Positions 1-9,708 of a stretch of 36,168 nucleotides of DNA are shown here, piece by piece. The notes under the pieces are model-generated. The model had not been told where the DNA came from. It ran no database searches and saw nothing but the letters and a program-made list of their open reading frames with translations. This DNA is from Acidobacteriota bacterium. GTDB taxonomy: Bacteria > Acidobacteriota > Vicinamibacteria > Vicinamibacterales > JACQTH01. The translations under genes and the position numbers were made by a program. The stretch lies in assembly GCA_016178075.1 (NCBI GenBank), contig JACOUA010000341.1, positions 1-36,168 of the forward strand. The letters run 5' to 3'. The number at the start of each line of letters is the position of its first letter. Positions within the stretch are counted from its first letter, which is position 1.

Positions 1-14
1 CACATTCGCACCAG

Positions 15-36
15 CGGCGGGCCTTTTGGCCCGCCG
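15..36. repeat. Perfect GC hairpin, 9-bp stem with TTTT loop
   Basis: Arms at 15-23 and 28-36 are exact reverse complements (CGGCGGGCC / GGCCCGCCG) around a TTTT loop. No T tract follows, so it is not a classical intrinsic terminator. It may end the transcript of the gene upstream of the window or be an intergenic repeat like the hairpins at 16.0 and 18.6 kb. Confidence 0.6.
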
Positions 37-135
37 ACCTAACAGAACAAACACACACGTGCCATGGAACCCCGGCCTTCGGGCGTTTGTTCTACTGTGA
101 TAGAGTGCGGCTCGCCATGGATGGCGAGATCACGG

Positions 136-1164
136 ATGCGCGCGTCGCTCAAGACGGCGATCGTGCTGCTGCTGGCCGTCGGACTGCTCGCGGTCTTCCT
201 GCGTCACGCCAATCTGACGCAGGTCTGGGCTGAAATCGTGCACGGGCGCGGCGATCTCGTCGCCGCCGCCATGGTCGGCGTCGCCTCCACCTATCTCCTC
301 CGCACGATCCGCTGGCAGTACCTGCTCGCGCCCATCGGCCCGACGCACTTCAGCGTGGCTTTGCGGACGACCGTGATCGGCTTTGCCGCCAGCACCGTGC
401 TGCCCGCCCGGGTCGGGGAAGTGCTCCGGCCGTATCTGCTGGCGCGGCGCGAGGACCTGAGCGCCACGGCCACATTCGCGACGATCATCTTGGAACGACT
501 GCTCGACCTCATCACCGTCGTGCTGATGCTGACGTCGTTCATCGTGGTCTTCGATCCGGGGATGACGGCGGTCGATCCGCGCTTGTACAACGCCGTGAAG
601 ATCGGGGCGCTCGGCGCGGCAGCGCTCTCGCTCGTGACGCTCGCCGCAGTGCTGGTCCTGTCAGGTCACCCCGCCCGGCTCGAGGCGCTCCTGGACCGGC
701 TGCGGGGCCGTGTGCCGGACACGCTCATGGCCAAGGTCAGCTCGTTCGGGCGGGCGTTTCTGCACGGACTGGCGGTCATCCGCCGGCCCACGCGCCTGCT
801 GAACGCGCTGCTGCTCTCGGTTCCGCTCTGGCTGTCGATTGCGACGACCATCTGGCTCGTGCCCGTGGCCTTCGGGATTCCGGTGCCGTACAGCGGCTCG
901 TTCCTCCTGACGGCGCTCCTCGTGATCGGGGTAGCCGTTCCGACGCCGGGGGCGGTGGGCGGCTTTCACGAAGCGTTCCGGATTGGGGTGACGGTCTTCT
1001 ACGGCGCGCCCAACGACAAGGCCGTCGGCGCGGCCATCATCCTGCATGCGATTTCGTTCATTCCTGTCACGATCGTCGGTCTTCTGTTTATGATGCAGGA
1101 AGGCCTCGACGTGGGGCGGGCCCGCCGGCTGGCGGGCCAGGTTCGAACTGAACAGCACATTTGA
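136..1164 (+). CDS. Flippase-like integral membrane protein, LPG-synthase TM domain (UPF0104/YbhN-like)
   Basis: About 342 residues, strongly hydrophobic over the whole length, with roughly eight predicted membrane segments and the family pattern GFAASTVLPARVGEVLRPYLL near the N-terminus and VPTPGAVGGFHEAF near the C-terminus. These match the lysylphosphatidylglycerol synthase transmembrane (YbhN/AglD-like) family, whose stand-alone members are thought to move or bind lipid-linked substrates. The catalytic aminoacyl-PG synthase domain is absent, so LPG synthesis is not implied. The start at 136 has GGCGAG upstream; in-frame ATG codons at 121 and 64 are alternatives, but the extra N-terminal residues look non-conserved. 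The substrate is unknown. Confidence 0.8.
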   Translation: MRASLKTAIVLLLAVGLLAVFLRHANLTQVWAEIVHGRGDLVAAAMVGVASTYLLRTIRWQYLLAPIGPTHFSVALRTTVIGFAASTVLPARVGEVLRPYLLARREDLSATATFATIILERLLDLITVVLMLTSFIVVFDPGMTAVDPRLYNAVKIGALGAAALSLVTLAAVLVLSGHPARLEALLDRLRGRVPDTLMAKVSSFGRAFLHGLAVIRRPTRLLNALLLSVPLWLSIATTIWLVPVAFGIPVPYSGSFLLTALLVIGVAVPTPGAVGGFHEAFRIGVTVFYGAPNDKAVGAAIILHAISFIPVTIVGLLFMMQEGLDVGRARRLAGQVRTEQHI

Positions 1165-1316
1165 GAATCGGGTGATTGAGGATTTGGTGATTGATTGGTC
1201 GATTGAAAATCGGGTGATTGGGCATCTATTGTCAATTGACAATAAATTGAACATTTCCGAAATTCGCCAATCTGCCAATCAATCACGAGATCTCCATTCA
1301 CCAAATCTTCAAATGT
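1165..1316. repeat. Intergenic word palindrome (GATTG/GGTGA words) with a central 18-bp palindrome
   Basis: The gap between the membrane protein and nrdR is AT-rich against a very GC-rich background. The left arm (1165-1220) is made of quasi-tandem GATTG, GGTGATTG and GATTTGGTGA words, and the right arm (about 1261-1310) holds their reverse complements. Exact matches include GTGATTGATTGG at 1187-1198 with CCAATCAATCAC at 1275-1286, and GATTTGGTGA at 1181-1190 with TCACCAAATC at 1298-1307. The centre is a perfect 18-bp palindrome, TATTGTCAATTGACAATA, at 1227-1244. It could form a long cruciform or RNA hairpin; function unknown. Confidence 0.7.
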
Positions 1317-1327
1317 AGGTCTTTATT

Positions 1328-1786
1328 GTGAAATGTCCGTACTGCGCCCATCTCGGCGACAAGGTCGTCGACTCGCGGGAAAGCAAGGAAGGCGAAGTCA
1401 TCCGCCGGCGGCGCGAGTGCCTCGGCTGCGGCCGCCGCTTCACGAGCTACGAGCGGATCGATGAGATCCCGTACATGGTGGTCAAGAAAGACGGGAGCCG
1501 CGAGCGCTTCGAGCGGCAAAAGCTGATCGCCGGGCTGCTCAAGGCGTGCGAGAAGCGGCCGGTCACCGTCTCCGCGCTCGAAGCGATTGCCGACAAGGTG
1601 GAGGCGGCCCTCCAGGAACGGCCGGACCGGGAGATCGCAACGGCGGAGATCGGCCAGTTCGTGATGCAGGAGTTGAAGCGCCTTGACAAGGTCGCGTACG
1701 TGCGGTTTGCTTCCGTGTACCGGCACTTCCGCGACATCGGGGAATTCATGAGCGAGCTGAAAGGTCTGCTCGACGCGAAGGAATGA
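1328..1786 (+). CDS. nrdR: Transcriptional repressor NrdR
   Basis: NrdR is a zinc-ribbon/ATP-cone repressor that senses (d)ATP and represses ribonucleotide reductase genes. The 152-residue protein has the usual family length. The zinc ribbon is visible at Cys3, Cys6, Cys31 and Cys34, followed by [20 protein letters not shown], and an ATP-cone domain fills about residues 49-139. The start is GTG (1328); no stronger start lies upstream, and the protein begins with the canonical MKCPYC. Its stop overlaps the next start as ATGA, so it is probably cotranscribed with the DUF4390 and NtrYX-like genes. No nrd structural gene is in the window. Confidence 0.96.
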   Translation: MKCPYCAHLGDKVVDSRESKEGEVIRRRRECLGCGRRFTSYERIDEIPYMVVKKDGSRERFERQKLIAGLLKACEKRPVTVSALEAIADKVEAALQERPDREIATAEIGQFVMQELKRLDKVAYVRFASVYRHFRDIGEFMSELKGLLDAKE

Positions 1787-2319
1787 CGCGCGCCCACCTC
1801 ACCTGGCTCGTCGGGCTGTTGTCGGTGACGGCGCTGACCGCGGCGGGCGACATCCGGGTCACCCCTCTGACCCGCGAGGGCCGGGTCTTGGTCTCGTTCG
1901 AGATGCCATCGGGGTTCAACGCCGACATGAAAGCGGCGGTCCACAGCGGGCTGCCGACCACCTTCACGTACGAGGTCGAGCTGCGGCGAGGGCTGTCGTT
2001 CTGGTTCGACCGGACGATCACGTCGGCGACCGTGACCGCCGGGGTGCAGTACGACAACCTCACGCGTCAGCACAAGCTGTCGCTCCTCATCGACGGCCGC
2101 ATAGAGGCCAGCAACGTCACCAACGACGAGGGGGTGGTGGCGAAGTCTCTGACGAGTTTCGAGCGGCTGCCGCTGTTCAACACGACGCAGCTCGAGCCCA
2201 ACGGCGAGTACTACATCCGAGTGCGCCTCCAGACCCGCCCGCGCGTCGGCTGGTTGTTCTTCTGGCCCTGGGATCGGAGCTCCGCCTCGGGCTACGCGAA
2301 GTTCACCTTCATCCCGTGA
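1783..2319 (+). CDS. DUF4390 domain-containing exported protein
   Basis: A 178-residue protein with an N-terminal hydrophobic segment ([16 protein letters not shown], about residues 7-22) that looks like a signal peptide, then a mostly beta-strand domain with [11 protein letters not shown] and the C-terminal block [11 protein letters not shown] typical of DUF4390. In several proteobacteria and acidobacteria DUF4390 proteins are encoded just before an NtrY-like kinase, as here, which suggests a role linked to that periplasmic sensor. The start overlaps the nrdR stop by 4 nt. The biochemical function is not known. Confidence 0.82.
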   Translation: MTRAHLTWLVGLLSVTALTAAGDIRVTPLTREGRVLVSFEMPSGFNADMKAAVHSGLPTTFTYEVELRRGLSFWFDRTITSATVTAGVQYDNLTRQHKLSLLIDGRIEASNVTNDEGVVAKSLTSFERLPLFNTTQLEPNGEYYIRVRLQTRPRVGWLFFWPWDRSSASGYAKFTFIP

Positions 2320-2355
2320 CGATCCTGCAGGCGATCTGCGACGGCTGAACGGGCC

Positions 2356-4683
2356 ATGCCCAGCATCCTGCCCGACGCGAATCGGTCGCCGGCGAGCGTG
2401 TCGGCTCCCGCCCTGCCGCGGAACCGGCGCGCGCGTCCTGCCGTCTCGGCCGGTCCGAGGTCGAAGGCACGCAAGCCGCTCCGCGACAGCCCGCTGCTCA
2501 TTTCCCTCGGCATCCTCCTGCTGCTCGGCGTGCTCATCGGCACGCTGACGCTCGCCAATCGATCGGCCACGTTCTTCACGCCGGATTTCCTGTCCGAGTT
2601 CGTGCTCTACGCGCTGTCGATGGCCGATCTCACGATGGTGGTGGCGCTCTTCTTCGTGCTTGCGCGCAACCTCATCAAGCTGCTCGTCGAGCGCCGACGG
2701 GCGCTGCCGTTCGCCAAGTTTCGCTCGAAGCTGGTGGCGGCGCTCCTGGGGATGACGCTGATTCCCTCGGTGCTCGTCCTGCTGGTGGGCGGCGAGATCA
2801 TCCGCACCAGCGTCGAGCGGTGGTTCAACGCGCCGATGGACGAGATCCTGGCGTCGGCCAACCAGCTCGCGAGCGACTACTACCACGAGCGCCAACAGCT
2901 CGCGCAGGATCACGCGCGGCGGATCGCCGGCACCTTGTCGGCGCTCGATCTCGCCAGCGTCGACCTCAGGCGCATCCAGGACCTCGTCGACCCCGAGGTC
3001 AAGGCGCAGCGTGTCGGTCTGGTGGAGATCTATCGCGTGGTGCCAACCGCGAACGGACGGGCCGAGGTCGTCTCGCTCCTCGAAGTGGCCGCCTCCACGC
3101 TGCCCCGGGACGCGTCCGACCGCGCGTCGGCCGACCGCCTGGCCGCACATGCGGTCCAGGGGCCGGCCGACCCGATCCTCGAGCCGATCGGGCGCGGGGG
3201 CGAGCTCATCAGGGTCGCGTCCCCCATTCGGGGGGCGACCGGACGCATCACGGGTGTGGTCGTCGCCAGCGACTACCTGACGGGCGACGTCGCGACGCGG
3301 CCGCGGCGGATGACGGACGCGTACGAAGCGTACATGCAGCTCCGCGTGCTGAAGGGTCCGCTCACCGGCGTCTATCTGTCGTTTTTCCTGATGCTGACGC
3401 TCATGATCCTCGTGGGCGCCACCTGGATGGGGCTGTACATCGCGAAGCGGATCACCAAGCCGATCCAGACGCTCGCGGCCGCCGCGCGGGAGATCGGCGC
3501 CGGCCATCTGGATCACCGGGTCGAGCGCGAGACGACCGACGAGTTCGGCGGCCTCGTGGACGCGTTCAACACGATGGCGGGCGAGCTGAGCGTCAGCCGT
3601 CGGCGGCTCGAACGGTCGGCGATCGACGTGCAACGCAAGCACCAGGAGGTCGAGACCCGCCGGCGCTACATCGAGACCATCCTGCAGCGAATCGCCACCG
3701 GGGTCATCTCGATTGACGCGCATGACCGCGTCGGTACCGTCAACGGCGCCGCGGGCCGCCTGCTCGGGCTCGACGAATCGGCGGTGGGGAAGCCCGCCAC
3801 CGAGGTGTTCGGGCGGGCGGATCTCGAGCCGTTGCAGAAACTCCTGAACGGCGACGGCCACCTGAAAGGCGAACCGCTGGCCGAAGAGATCGCCCTGACG
3901 CAGGACGGGCGCGAGCTGCACCTCGCGGCGATGGTGACCACGCTGCACGGCGAGGACGGCCGGCCCGAAGGCCGCGTGCTGGTCTTCGACGACATCACGC
4001 CGCTCATCCGATCGCAGAAGGTCGCGGCGTGGCGGGAGGTGGCGAGGCGGCTCGCCCACGAGATCAAGAACCCGCTCACCCCCATTCAGCTCTCGGCCGA
4101 ACGGCTCAAGCGCCACTTCGGCGGGGCGCCGGACGCGACGCGCGCGCTCGTCGACGAGTGCACCAGCACCATCGTCGGCGAGGTCGAATCGCTGAAAGGG
4201 CTGGTCGACGAGTTCTCCCAGTTCGCCCGCATGCCCGCTCCGCGGCGTGCCGCCGTCGACGTCCGGGAACTGCTCCGCGAATCCCTGGCCCTGTACAACG
4301 GGCTCTTCCAGCAGATCACCTTGGTCTCCACCTTCGATCCGGAGCTTCCGCCGGTGCGGATCGACCCCGAGCAGATCCGCCGCGTCCTGATCAACCTGGT
4401 CGACAACGCCGTGGAGGCGATGAACCGGAAGGGCACGATCTGGATCGAGACGGCGCACGACGCCGCCCACGGGCTCGCGCGCATCATCGTCGCCGACGAC
4501 GGGCCGGGCATCCCGGCGGCTGATCGGGACAAGCTGTTCATGCCGTACTACTCGACCAAGCGGCGGGGCAGCGGCCTCGGCCTGGCGATTGTCCGGCGCA
4601 TCGTCTCCGAGCACGGCGGGACGATCGAGGTCGCGGACAACGTGCCCCACGGCACGCGGTTCACGATCGAGTTGCCGCTGTGA
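2356..4683 (+). CDS. NtrY-like membrane sensor histidine kinase
   Basis: A 775-residue kinase. Membrane segments lie at about residues 45-65, 80-105, 125-147 and 335-362, with a large periplasmic loop between the third and fourth. HAMP follows (about 362-415, ITKPIQTLAAAAREIGAG), then PAS (about 430-540), HisKA with phospho-accepting His568 in LAHEIKNPLTPIQLSAERLK, and HATPase_c with N-box INLVDNAVEAM, DDGPGIP, MPYYSTK and GSGLGLAIVRRI. This order is that of NtrY rather than cytosolic NtrB. Its partner is the sigma-54 activator just downstream. In NtrYX systems the signal relates to nitrogen, redox or envelope state; the signal here is unknown. Confidence 0.92.
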   Translation: MPSILPDANRSPASVSAPALPRNRRARPAVSAGPRSKARKPLRDSPLLISLGILLLLGVLIGTLTLANRSATFFTPDFLSEFVLYALSMADLTMVVALFFVLARNLIKLLVERRRALPFAKFRSKLVAALLGMTLIPSVLVLLVGGEIIRTSVERWFNAPMDEILASANQLASDYYHERQQLAQDHARRIAGTLSALDLASVDLRRIQDLVDPEVKAQRVGLVEIYRVVPTANGRAEVVSLLEVAASTLPRDASDRASADRLAAHAVQGPADPILEPIGRGGELIRVASPIRGATGRITGVVVASDYLTGDVATRPRRMTDAYEAYMQLRVLKGPLTGVYLSFFLMLTLMILVGATWMGLYIAKRITKPIQTLAAAAREIGAGHLDHRVERETTDEFGGLVDAFNTMAGELSVSRRRLERSAIDVQRKHQEVETRRRYIETILQRIATGVISIDAHDRVGTVNGAAGRLLGLDESAVGKPATEVFGRADLEPLQKLLNGDGHLKGEPLAEEIALTQDGRELHLAAMVTTLHGEDGRPEGRVLVFDDITPLIRSQKVAAWREVARRLAHEIKNPLTPIQLSAERLKRHFGGAPDATRALVDECTSTIVGEVESLKGLVDEFSQFARMPAPRRAAVDVRELLRESLALYNGLFQQITLVSTFDPELPPVRIDPEQIRRVLINLVDNAVEAMNRKGTIWIETAHDAAHGLARIIVADDGPGIPAADRDKLFMPYYSTKRRGSGLGLAIVRRIVSEHGGTIEVADNVPHGTRFTIELPL

Positions 4684-4686
4684 CAC

Positions 4687-4774
4687 GGAAGTGAGAATTG
4701 AGAATTCAGAAATGAGAAGCAATTCAAGACCGCCGGTGTTTTTTTCTCACTTCGAACTTCCGACTTCTCAATTC
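4687..4774. repeat. Intergenic word palindrome (GAGAA/GAAGT words) between the NtrY- and NtrX-like genes
   Basis: The left arm (4687-4719) consists of quasi-tandem GAAGTGAGAA, TTGAGAA and ATGAGAAG words. The right arm (4744-4774) contains the reverse complements (TTCTCACTTC, ACTTCTCAATTC). A run of seven T (4739-4745) lies at the edge of the loop. The structure separates a kinase from its cognate regulator, so partial termination or transcript stabilisation is possible. Its build matches the elements at 1.2, 9.7, 19.8, 24.7 and 29.6 kb. Confidence 0.65.
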
Positions 4775-4790
4775 GCCTGGTGAGGGTTCT

Positions 4791-6182
<1,392 letters not shown>

Positions 6183-6207
6183 TCTCCCGGGCATTCGTTC
6201 CCACCTC

Positions 6208-7038
6208 ATGACCGATCCGGTCCGCACCGATCTGAAAGACACGCCGGAGCCGTTGAGCGCGGCCGAGCGCGAGGCGCGTGTCGAGGAGCTGCTGCTCACG
6301 GGACTCGATCGCTATTTTTCCGGTCATTACGAAGAAGCCGCGCACATCTGGACGCGCGTGCTGTTCCTGGATCGTGGACATGCGCGGGCCCGTGCCTATA
6401 TCGATCGGGCCCGCAGCGCGCAAGCGGAGCAGCTGCGTGAGCTCGACGAGATGCTGCATGCAGGTCTGGCCGCCTTCAACCGCGGCGACAAGGAGCAGGC
6501 CCGGCGCCAGCTGACAGCCGTCGTCCAGCGCGGCGGGACCAACGAGCTCGCGCAGGCGTGTCTCGACCGCCTCGATCGGCTCGAGGCCGGAGGCATCCTG
6601 ACCGCCGACAGCCCCCTGCGGCCCGGCACGCGGGAGGCGGGGGGCATCGTCAAGCGTCCCGCGCCCGCCACCAAGCGCAGCCGCGTCGCCGGACTGTTCC
6701 TGCTGGCCGCCTTGCTGGTCGCGGTCGCGGCCCTCGGGTTCACCTACTGGGATCACGTGCAGCGGTATGTCTGGTTCGACATCCCGTGGCTGCGAGTCGG
6801 AACGGAGCGCGTCGTGGCGGCACCCGACGCGGGGGAATCGGTGCCTCTCGTGAGACCCGCAGAGCTGATCCTCGCGCGCGCGCGTCAGCTCTACTCCGAC
6901 GGCCACCTTCGCGACGCGCTGCGGGCGCTCGACGCGATCCCCCGCACTGACACGCTGTGGCTGCAGGCCGAGCGGCTACGCGCCGAAATCCAGCAGGTGC
7001 TCTTGAAGGGCCCGCCGCCCTTGCCGCCATCGGCATGA
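6208..7038 (+). CDS. TPR-containing single-pass membrane protein
   Basis: A 276-residue protein. The N-terminal half has helical TPR-like repeats (about residues 25-60 LLTGLDRYFSGHYEEAAHIW, and 82-125 LDEMLHAGLAAFNRGDKEQA). A membrane segment follows near 155-175 (VAGLFLLAALLVAVAALGF), and a further TPR-like helix pair lies near the C-terminus (LILARARQLYSDGHLRDALRAL). It is probably a scaffold at the inner membrane. ATG 6208 is chosen because in-frame sequence upstream overlaps the regulator gene and reads as non-coding. The stop overlaps the next ATG by 4 nt, implying translational coupling with the RDD gene. Function unknown. Confidence 0.72.
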   Translation: MTDPVRTDLKDTPEPLSAAEREARVEELLLTGLDRYFSGHYEEAAHIWTRVLFLDRGHARARAYIDRARSAQAEQLRELDEMLHAGLAAFNRGDKEQARRQLTAVVQRGGTNELAQACLDRLDRLEAGGILTADSPLRPGTREAGGIVKRPAPATKRSRVAGLFLLAALLVAVAALGFTYWDHVQRYVWFDIPWLRVGTERVVAAPDAGESVPLVRPAELILARARQLYSDGHLRDALRALDAIPRTDTLWLQAERLRAEIQQVLLKGPPPLPPSA

Positions 7039-7904
7039 AGTGCCCGAAATGCGGCTACGTCGGCTTCGAGGAGGGCGACCGGTGTCGCAATTGCGGTTAC
7101 GAATTCTCGCTGGCTGATCTGACGAGCGAGCGGCCGGAAAGGTCCGACCCTGTCGCTGACGATGTCGACGATCTCCCGGTCGTCAGACCCTCTTCACGTC
7201 CGATCGACCTCGACCGCATCATCGGCGCGCCTGAACCGCCACGCTCGACCACCGAGCTGCCGCTCTTTACCGACAAAGCCGGAGAGAGCGATGATGCGCC
7301 ACTCGTCAGGCCGTCAGCGACGCCGCGCCCCCCGCTCTCGGTCCGGCGTCAGGCGCCCCAGCCGCCGCGCCTTCGTCCCCGTGCCGCGCCCCCTGCGCGC
7401 GAGCTCGACCTGGAAGACGCGGATTCCGGGCCGGCGTGGGAACCGTCGTGGCATGCCGAGCCTGCGCTGTCCCATCAGATGGCCGAGCCCGCCGATCCGG
7501 GGCCGCGTCTTCTGGCAGCGGCCATCGATGTGCTCCTCATCGTGGTCATCGACGCGAGCGTGGTGTACTTCACATTGCGGCTGTCTCGCCTCGGCCTTGC
7601 CGAGCTGCCGACGCTGCCGCTTCTGCCGATACTCGGGTTCTTTCTTCTGCTCAACGGCGGATACCTCGCGGCATTCACCGCTGCCGGTGGGCAGACCGTC
7701 GGCAAGATGACGACTGGCGTCCGCGTCGTCGGCGAAGGAGACCGGGCCGTGGAGTTCAGCCGGGCGTTGCTTCGAACGCTGGCGTACCTCGTGTCGGTCG
7801 TGCCCTTGGGGCTCGGGTTCATTCCCGCGTTTTTCGACGAAGATCGCCGCGCGCTGCACGATCGGCTGACCCACACCCGTGTCATCAAGGTCGCGGCAGC
7901 CTGA
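7035..7904 (+). CDS. Zinc-ribbon plus RDD-family membrane protein
   Basis: A 289-residue protein that starts with a CxxC...CxxC zinc ribbon (Cys3, Cys6, Cys17, Cys20). A long acidic and proline-rich linker (about 30-150) follows, then an RDD domain (about 155-285) with three membrane segments and the pattern GPRLLAAAIDVLLI, GQTVGKMTTGVRVV and DRLTHTRVIKV. RDD proteins are small membrane proteins, some linked to ion transport, most uncharacterised. The cytosolic ribbon may mediate protein contacts. It overlaps the TPR gene by ATGA and is followed closely by pgpA. Confidence 0.8.
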   Translation: MKCPKCGYVGFEEGDRCRNCGYEFSLADLTSERPERSDPVADDVDDLPVVRPSSRPIDLDRIIGAPEPPRSTTELPLFTDKAGESDDAPLVRPSATPRPPLSVRRQAPQPPRLRPRAAPPARELDLEDADSGPAWEPSWHAEPALSHQMAEPADPGPRLLAAAIDVLLIVVIDASVVYFTLRLSRLGLAELPTLPLLPILGFFLLLNGGYLAAFTAAGGQTVGKMTTGVRVVGEGDRAVEFSRALLRTLAYLVSVVPLGLGFIPAFFDEDRRALHDRLTHTRVIKVAAA

Positions 7905-7959
7905 TCCGGTCGATTCCGGCGCGCTCCCAACCGTGACGACCAGCCAGCGGCCCGACGCG

Positions 7960-8424
7960 ATGACGCGGGTCGCCATCCTCGTCTGCACCTTCGGCTACAT
8001 CGGCTTCTTTCCGATTGCCCCCGGAACGGTTGGCTCGATGGCGGGGCTGGTCGTGTACTGGATCCTGCACGTCGCCGGCCAGGATCAGCTGTTGCCCGCC
8101 ATGGTCGGCGTGCTCCTGGTCGCCGGCGTGTGGAGCGGCACGATCGCGGAGCGCCACTTCGGGGCGATCGATCCTGGGCCCATCGTGATCGACGAGGTCG
8201 CCGGCATGCTGATCACGCTGGCGTTCGTTCCGGCTGGATGGTCGGTCGCGGGCGTCGGGTTCTTGGTGTTCCGCCTCTTCGACATCATCAAGCCGTTCCC
8301 CTCCGCGCGGCTCGAGCGCCTCCCTGGCGGTGCCGGGATCATGGCTGACGATGCGATGGCGGCCGTCTACGCGAATCTGGTGGTTCGGGTCTTCGCGTGG
8401 CTCGGATCCGCTTGGGGCTGGTAA
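7960..8424 (+). CDS. pgpA: Phosphatidylglycerophosphatase A
   Basis: PgpA dephosphorylates phosphatidylglycerophosphate to phosphatidylglycerol at the inner membrane. The protein (about 154 residues) has the family motifs FFPIAPGTVGS near the N-terminus, DPGPIVIDEVAGM in the middle and FRLFDIIKPFP further on, with three to four hydrophobic segments. ATG 7960 places the first motif at the expected distance from the N-terminus; GTG 7933 in frame is an alternative, and neither has a clear Shine-Dalgarno. The stop overlaps the cinA start by one base (TAATG). Neighbouring plsY and gpsA support a phospholipid context. Confidence 0.9.
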   Translation: MTRVAILVCTFGYIGFFPIAPGTVGSMAGLVVYWILHVAGQDQLLPAMVGVLLVAGVWSGTIAERHFGAIDPGPIVIDEVAGMLITLAFVPAGWSVAGVGFLVFRLFDIIKPFPSARLERLPGGAGIMADDAMAAVYANLVVRVFAWLGSAWGW

Positions 8425-9683
8425 TGCTGCGGAAGGCTGAGATCATCGCCGTCGGCACCGAGCTGCTGACGCCGCACCGGCTCGACACGAACTCGCTGGC
8501 GATCACCGAGCGATTGAACGACATCGGCATCGACGTCCGCACGAAGGCGGTCGTCGGCGACGATCGCGGTGACTTGCAGGCGCTTTTCGTTCAGGCGCTG
8601 GAGCGTGCGGATCTGATCGTGCTGACCGGTGGGCTCGGGCCGACCGACGACGATCTGACGCGTGAAGTGGTGGCCGACGTCCTGCAGCTGCCGCTCGAGG
8701 AAGACCCATCGATCGCGAACCGGATCCGCGGCCGCTTCGAGCGCCGGGGCCTGCGGATGCCGGACATCAATCGGCGCCAGGCGATGGTCCCACGCGGCGC
8801 GAAGGTCCTGGACAACCCGAACGGCACGGCGCCGGGCCTCATTCTTGAGCGCGGCGACAAGCTGGTGGTGCTGCTCCCCGGTCCGCCGCGCGAGATGAAG
8901 CCGATGCTCGAGATCGCGCTTCGTCATCATCTGGAGCCGCGGTCCGGCGGCGTGAAGCTTCTTCGCCGCATCCTGCGCGTCACCGGCCGGACCGAGTCGC
9001 ACGTCGAGGAGGTGGCCCAGCCGGTGTACGGCCGCTGGAGCCGGGGCCCCGACGCGATCTCCACGACGATTCTCGCGAGCCCCGGCCAGATCGAGCTGCA
9101 CCTGACAACGCTGTCGGATGATGTGACAGCCGCATCGGCCCGACTGGAGCGGGCCGTACGCGAGCTGATGGATGTCCTCGGAGCGGACGTGTTCAGCGTC
9201 GATGGTAGAACGCTGGAGCAGGTCGTAGGCGCGCTGCTGCGCGATCGGCACATTCGCCTCGCGCTCGCCGAGTCCTGCACCGGCGGGTTGACGACGTCGC
9301 GGCTGACCGACGTGCCCGGAAGCTCCGACTACGTCGAACGGGGCATCGTGTGCTACAGCAACCGATCGAAAGTCGAGCTGCTTGGCGTGCCGGCGACGCT
9401 CATCGAGACGCACGGCGCGGTCAGCGAGGAGGTGGCACTCGAGATGGCGCGCGGCATCCGCGATCGCGCGGGCGTCGACATGGGTGTCGCCATTACCGGC
9501 ATCGCGGGGCCAGGTGGCGGACGCGAGGAAAAGCCGGTCGGCACGGTCTTCGTCGCGGCCGTACGGACCGGCGAGCCGGTCGTCCGGCGCTTCCGGTTTC
9601 CGGGTTCGCGCGACATGATCAAGTCCCAGGCGGCGCAGGCCGCGCTGGACCTTGTTCGGCGGACATTACGAAGTGAGAAGTAG
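8424..9683 (+). CDS. cinA: CinA-family nicotinamide-nucleotide amidohydrolase
   Basis: CinA proteins combine an N-terminal MoCF-like (COG1058) domain, often an ADP-ribose pyrophosphatase, with a C-terminal PncC domain that deamidates NMN in the pyridine nucleotide cycle. At 419 residues the length is standard. The N-terminus MLRKAEIIAVGTELL and LTGGLGPTDDDLTREVVA mark the first domain; the PncC domain has AESCTGGL with Ser284, and GVAITGIAGPGGG. ATG 8424 begins on the last base of the pgpA stop, with GGGG just upstream. The pgpA-cinA arrangement is common in bacteria. Confidence 0.94.
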   Translation: MLRKAEIIAVGTELLTPHRLDTNSLAITERLNDIGIDVRTKAVVGDDRGDLQALFVQALERADLIVLTGGLGPTDDDLTREVVADVLQLPLEEDPSIANRIRGRFERRGLRMPDINRRQAMVPRGAKVLDNPNGTAPGLILERGDKLVVLLPGPPREMKPMLEIALRHHLEPRSGGVKLLRRILRVTGRTESHVEEVAQPVYGRWSRGPDAISTTILASPGQIELHLTTLSDDVTAASARLERAVRELMDVLGADVFSVDGRTLEQVVGALLRDRHIRLALAESCTGGLTTSRLTDVPGSSDYVERGIVCYSNRSKVELLGVPATLIETHGAVSEEVALEMARGIRDRAGVDMGVAITGIAGPGGGREEKPVGTVFVAAVRTGEPVVRRFRFPGSRDMIKSQAAQAALDLVRRTLRSEK

Positions 9684-9703
9684 GACTTCTGACTTCTCAT
9701 TTC
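9670..9703. repeat. Short word palindrome (GAAGTGAGAAGT) across the cinA stop codon
   Basis: Arms GAAGTGAGAAGT (9670-9681) and ACTTCTCATTTC (9692-9703) pair at 11 of 12 positions. The left arm includes the first base of the cinA TAG stop, and the element ends 5 nt before the thpR ATG. Its vocabulary is the same as that of the 4.7-kb element. Confidence 0.6.
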
Positions 9704-9708
9704 TTCAG

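Noticed and set aside
1447-4722. A very long minus-strand open frame (over 1000 codons) antisense to the NtrY-like kinase gene.
   Set aside because: Its translation is Arg/Asp/His-rich with no domain pattern, and it lies opposite a gene with full HAMP, PAS and kinase motifs. It results from strong third-position G/C bias.
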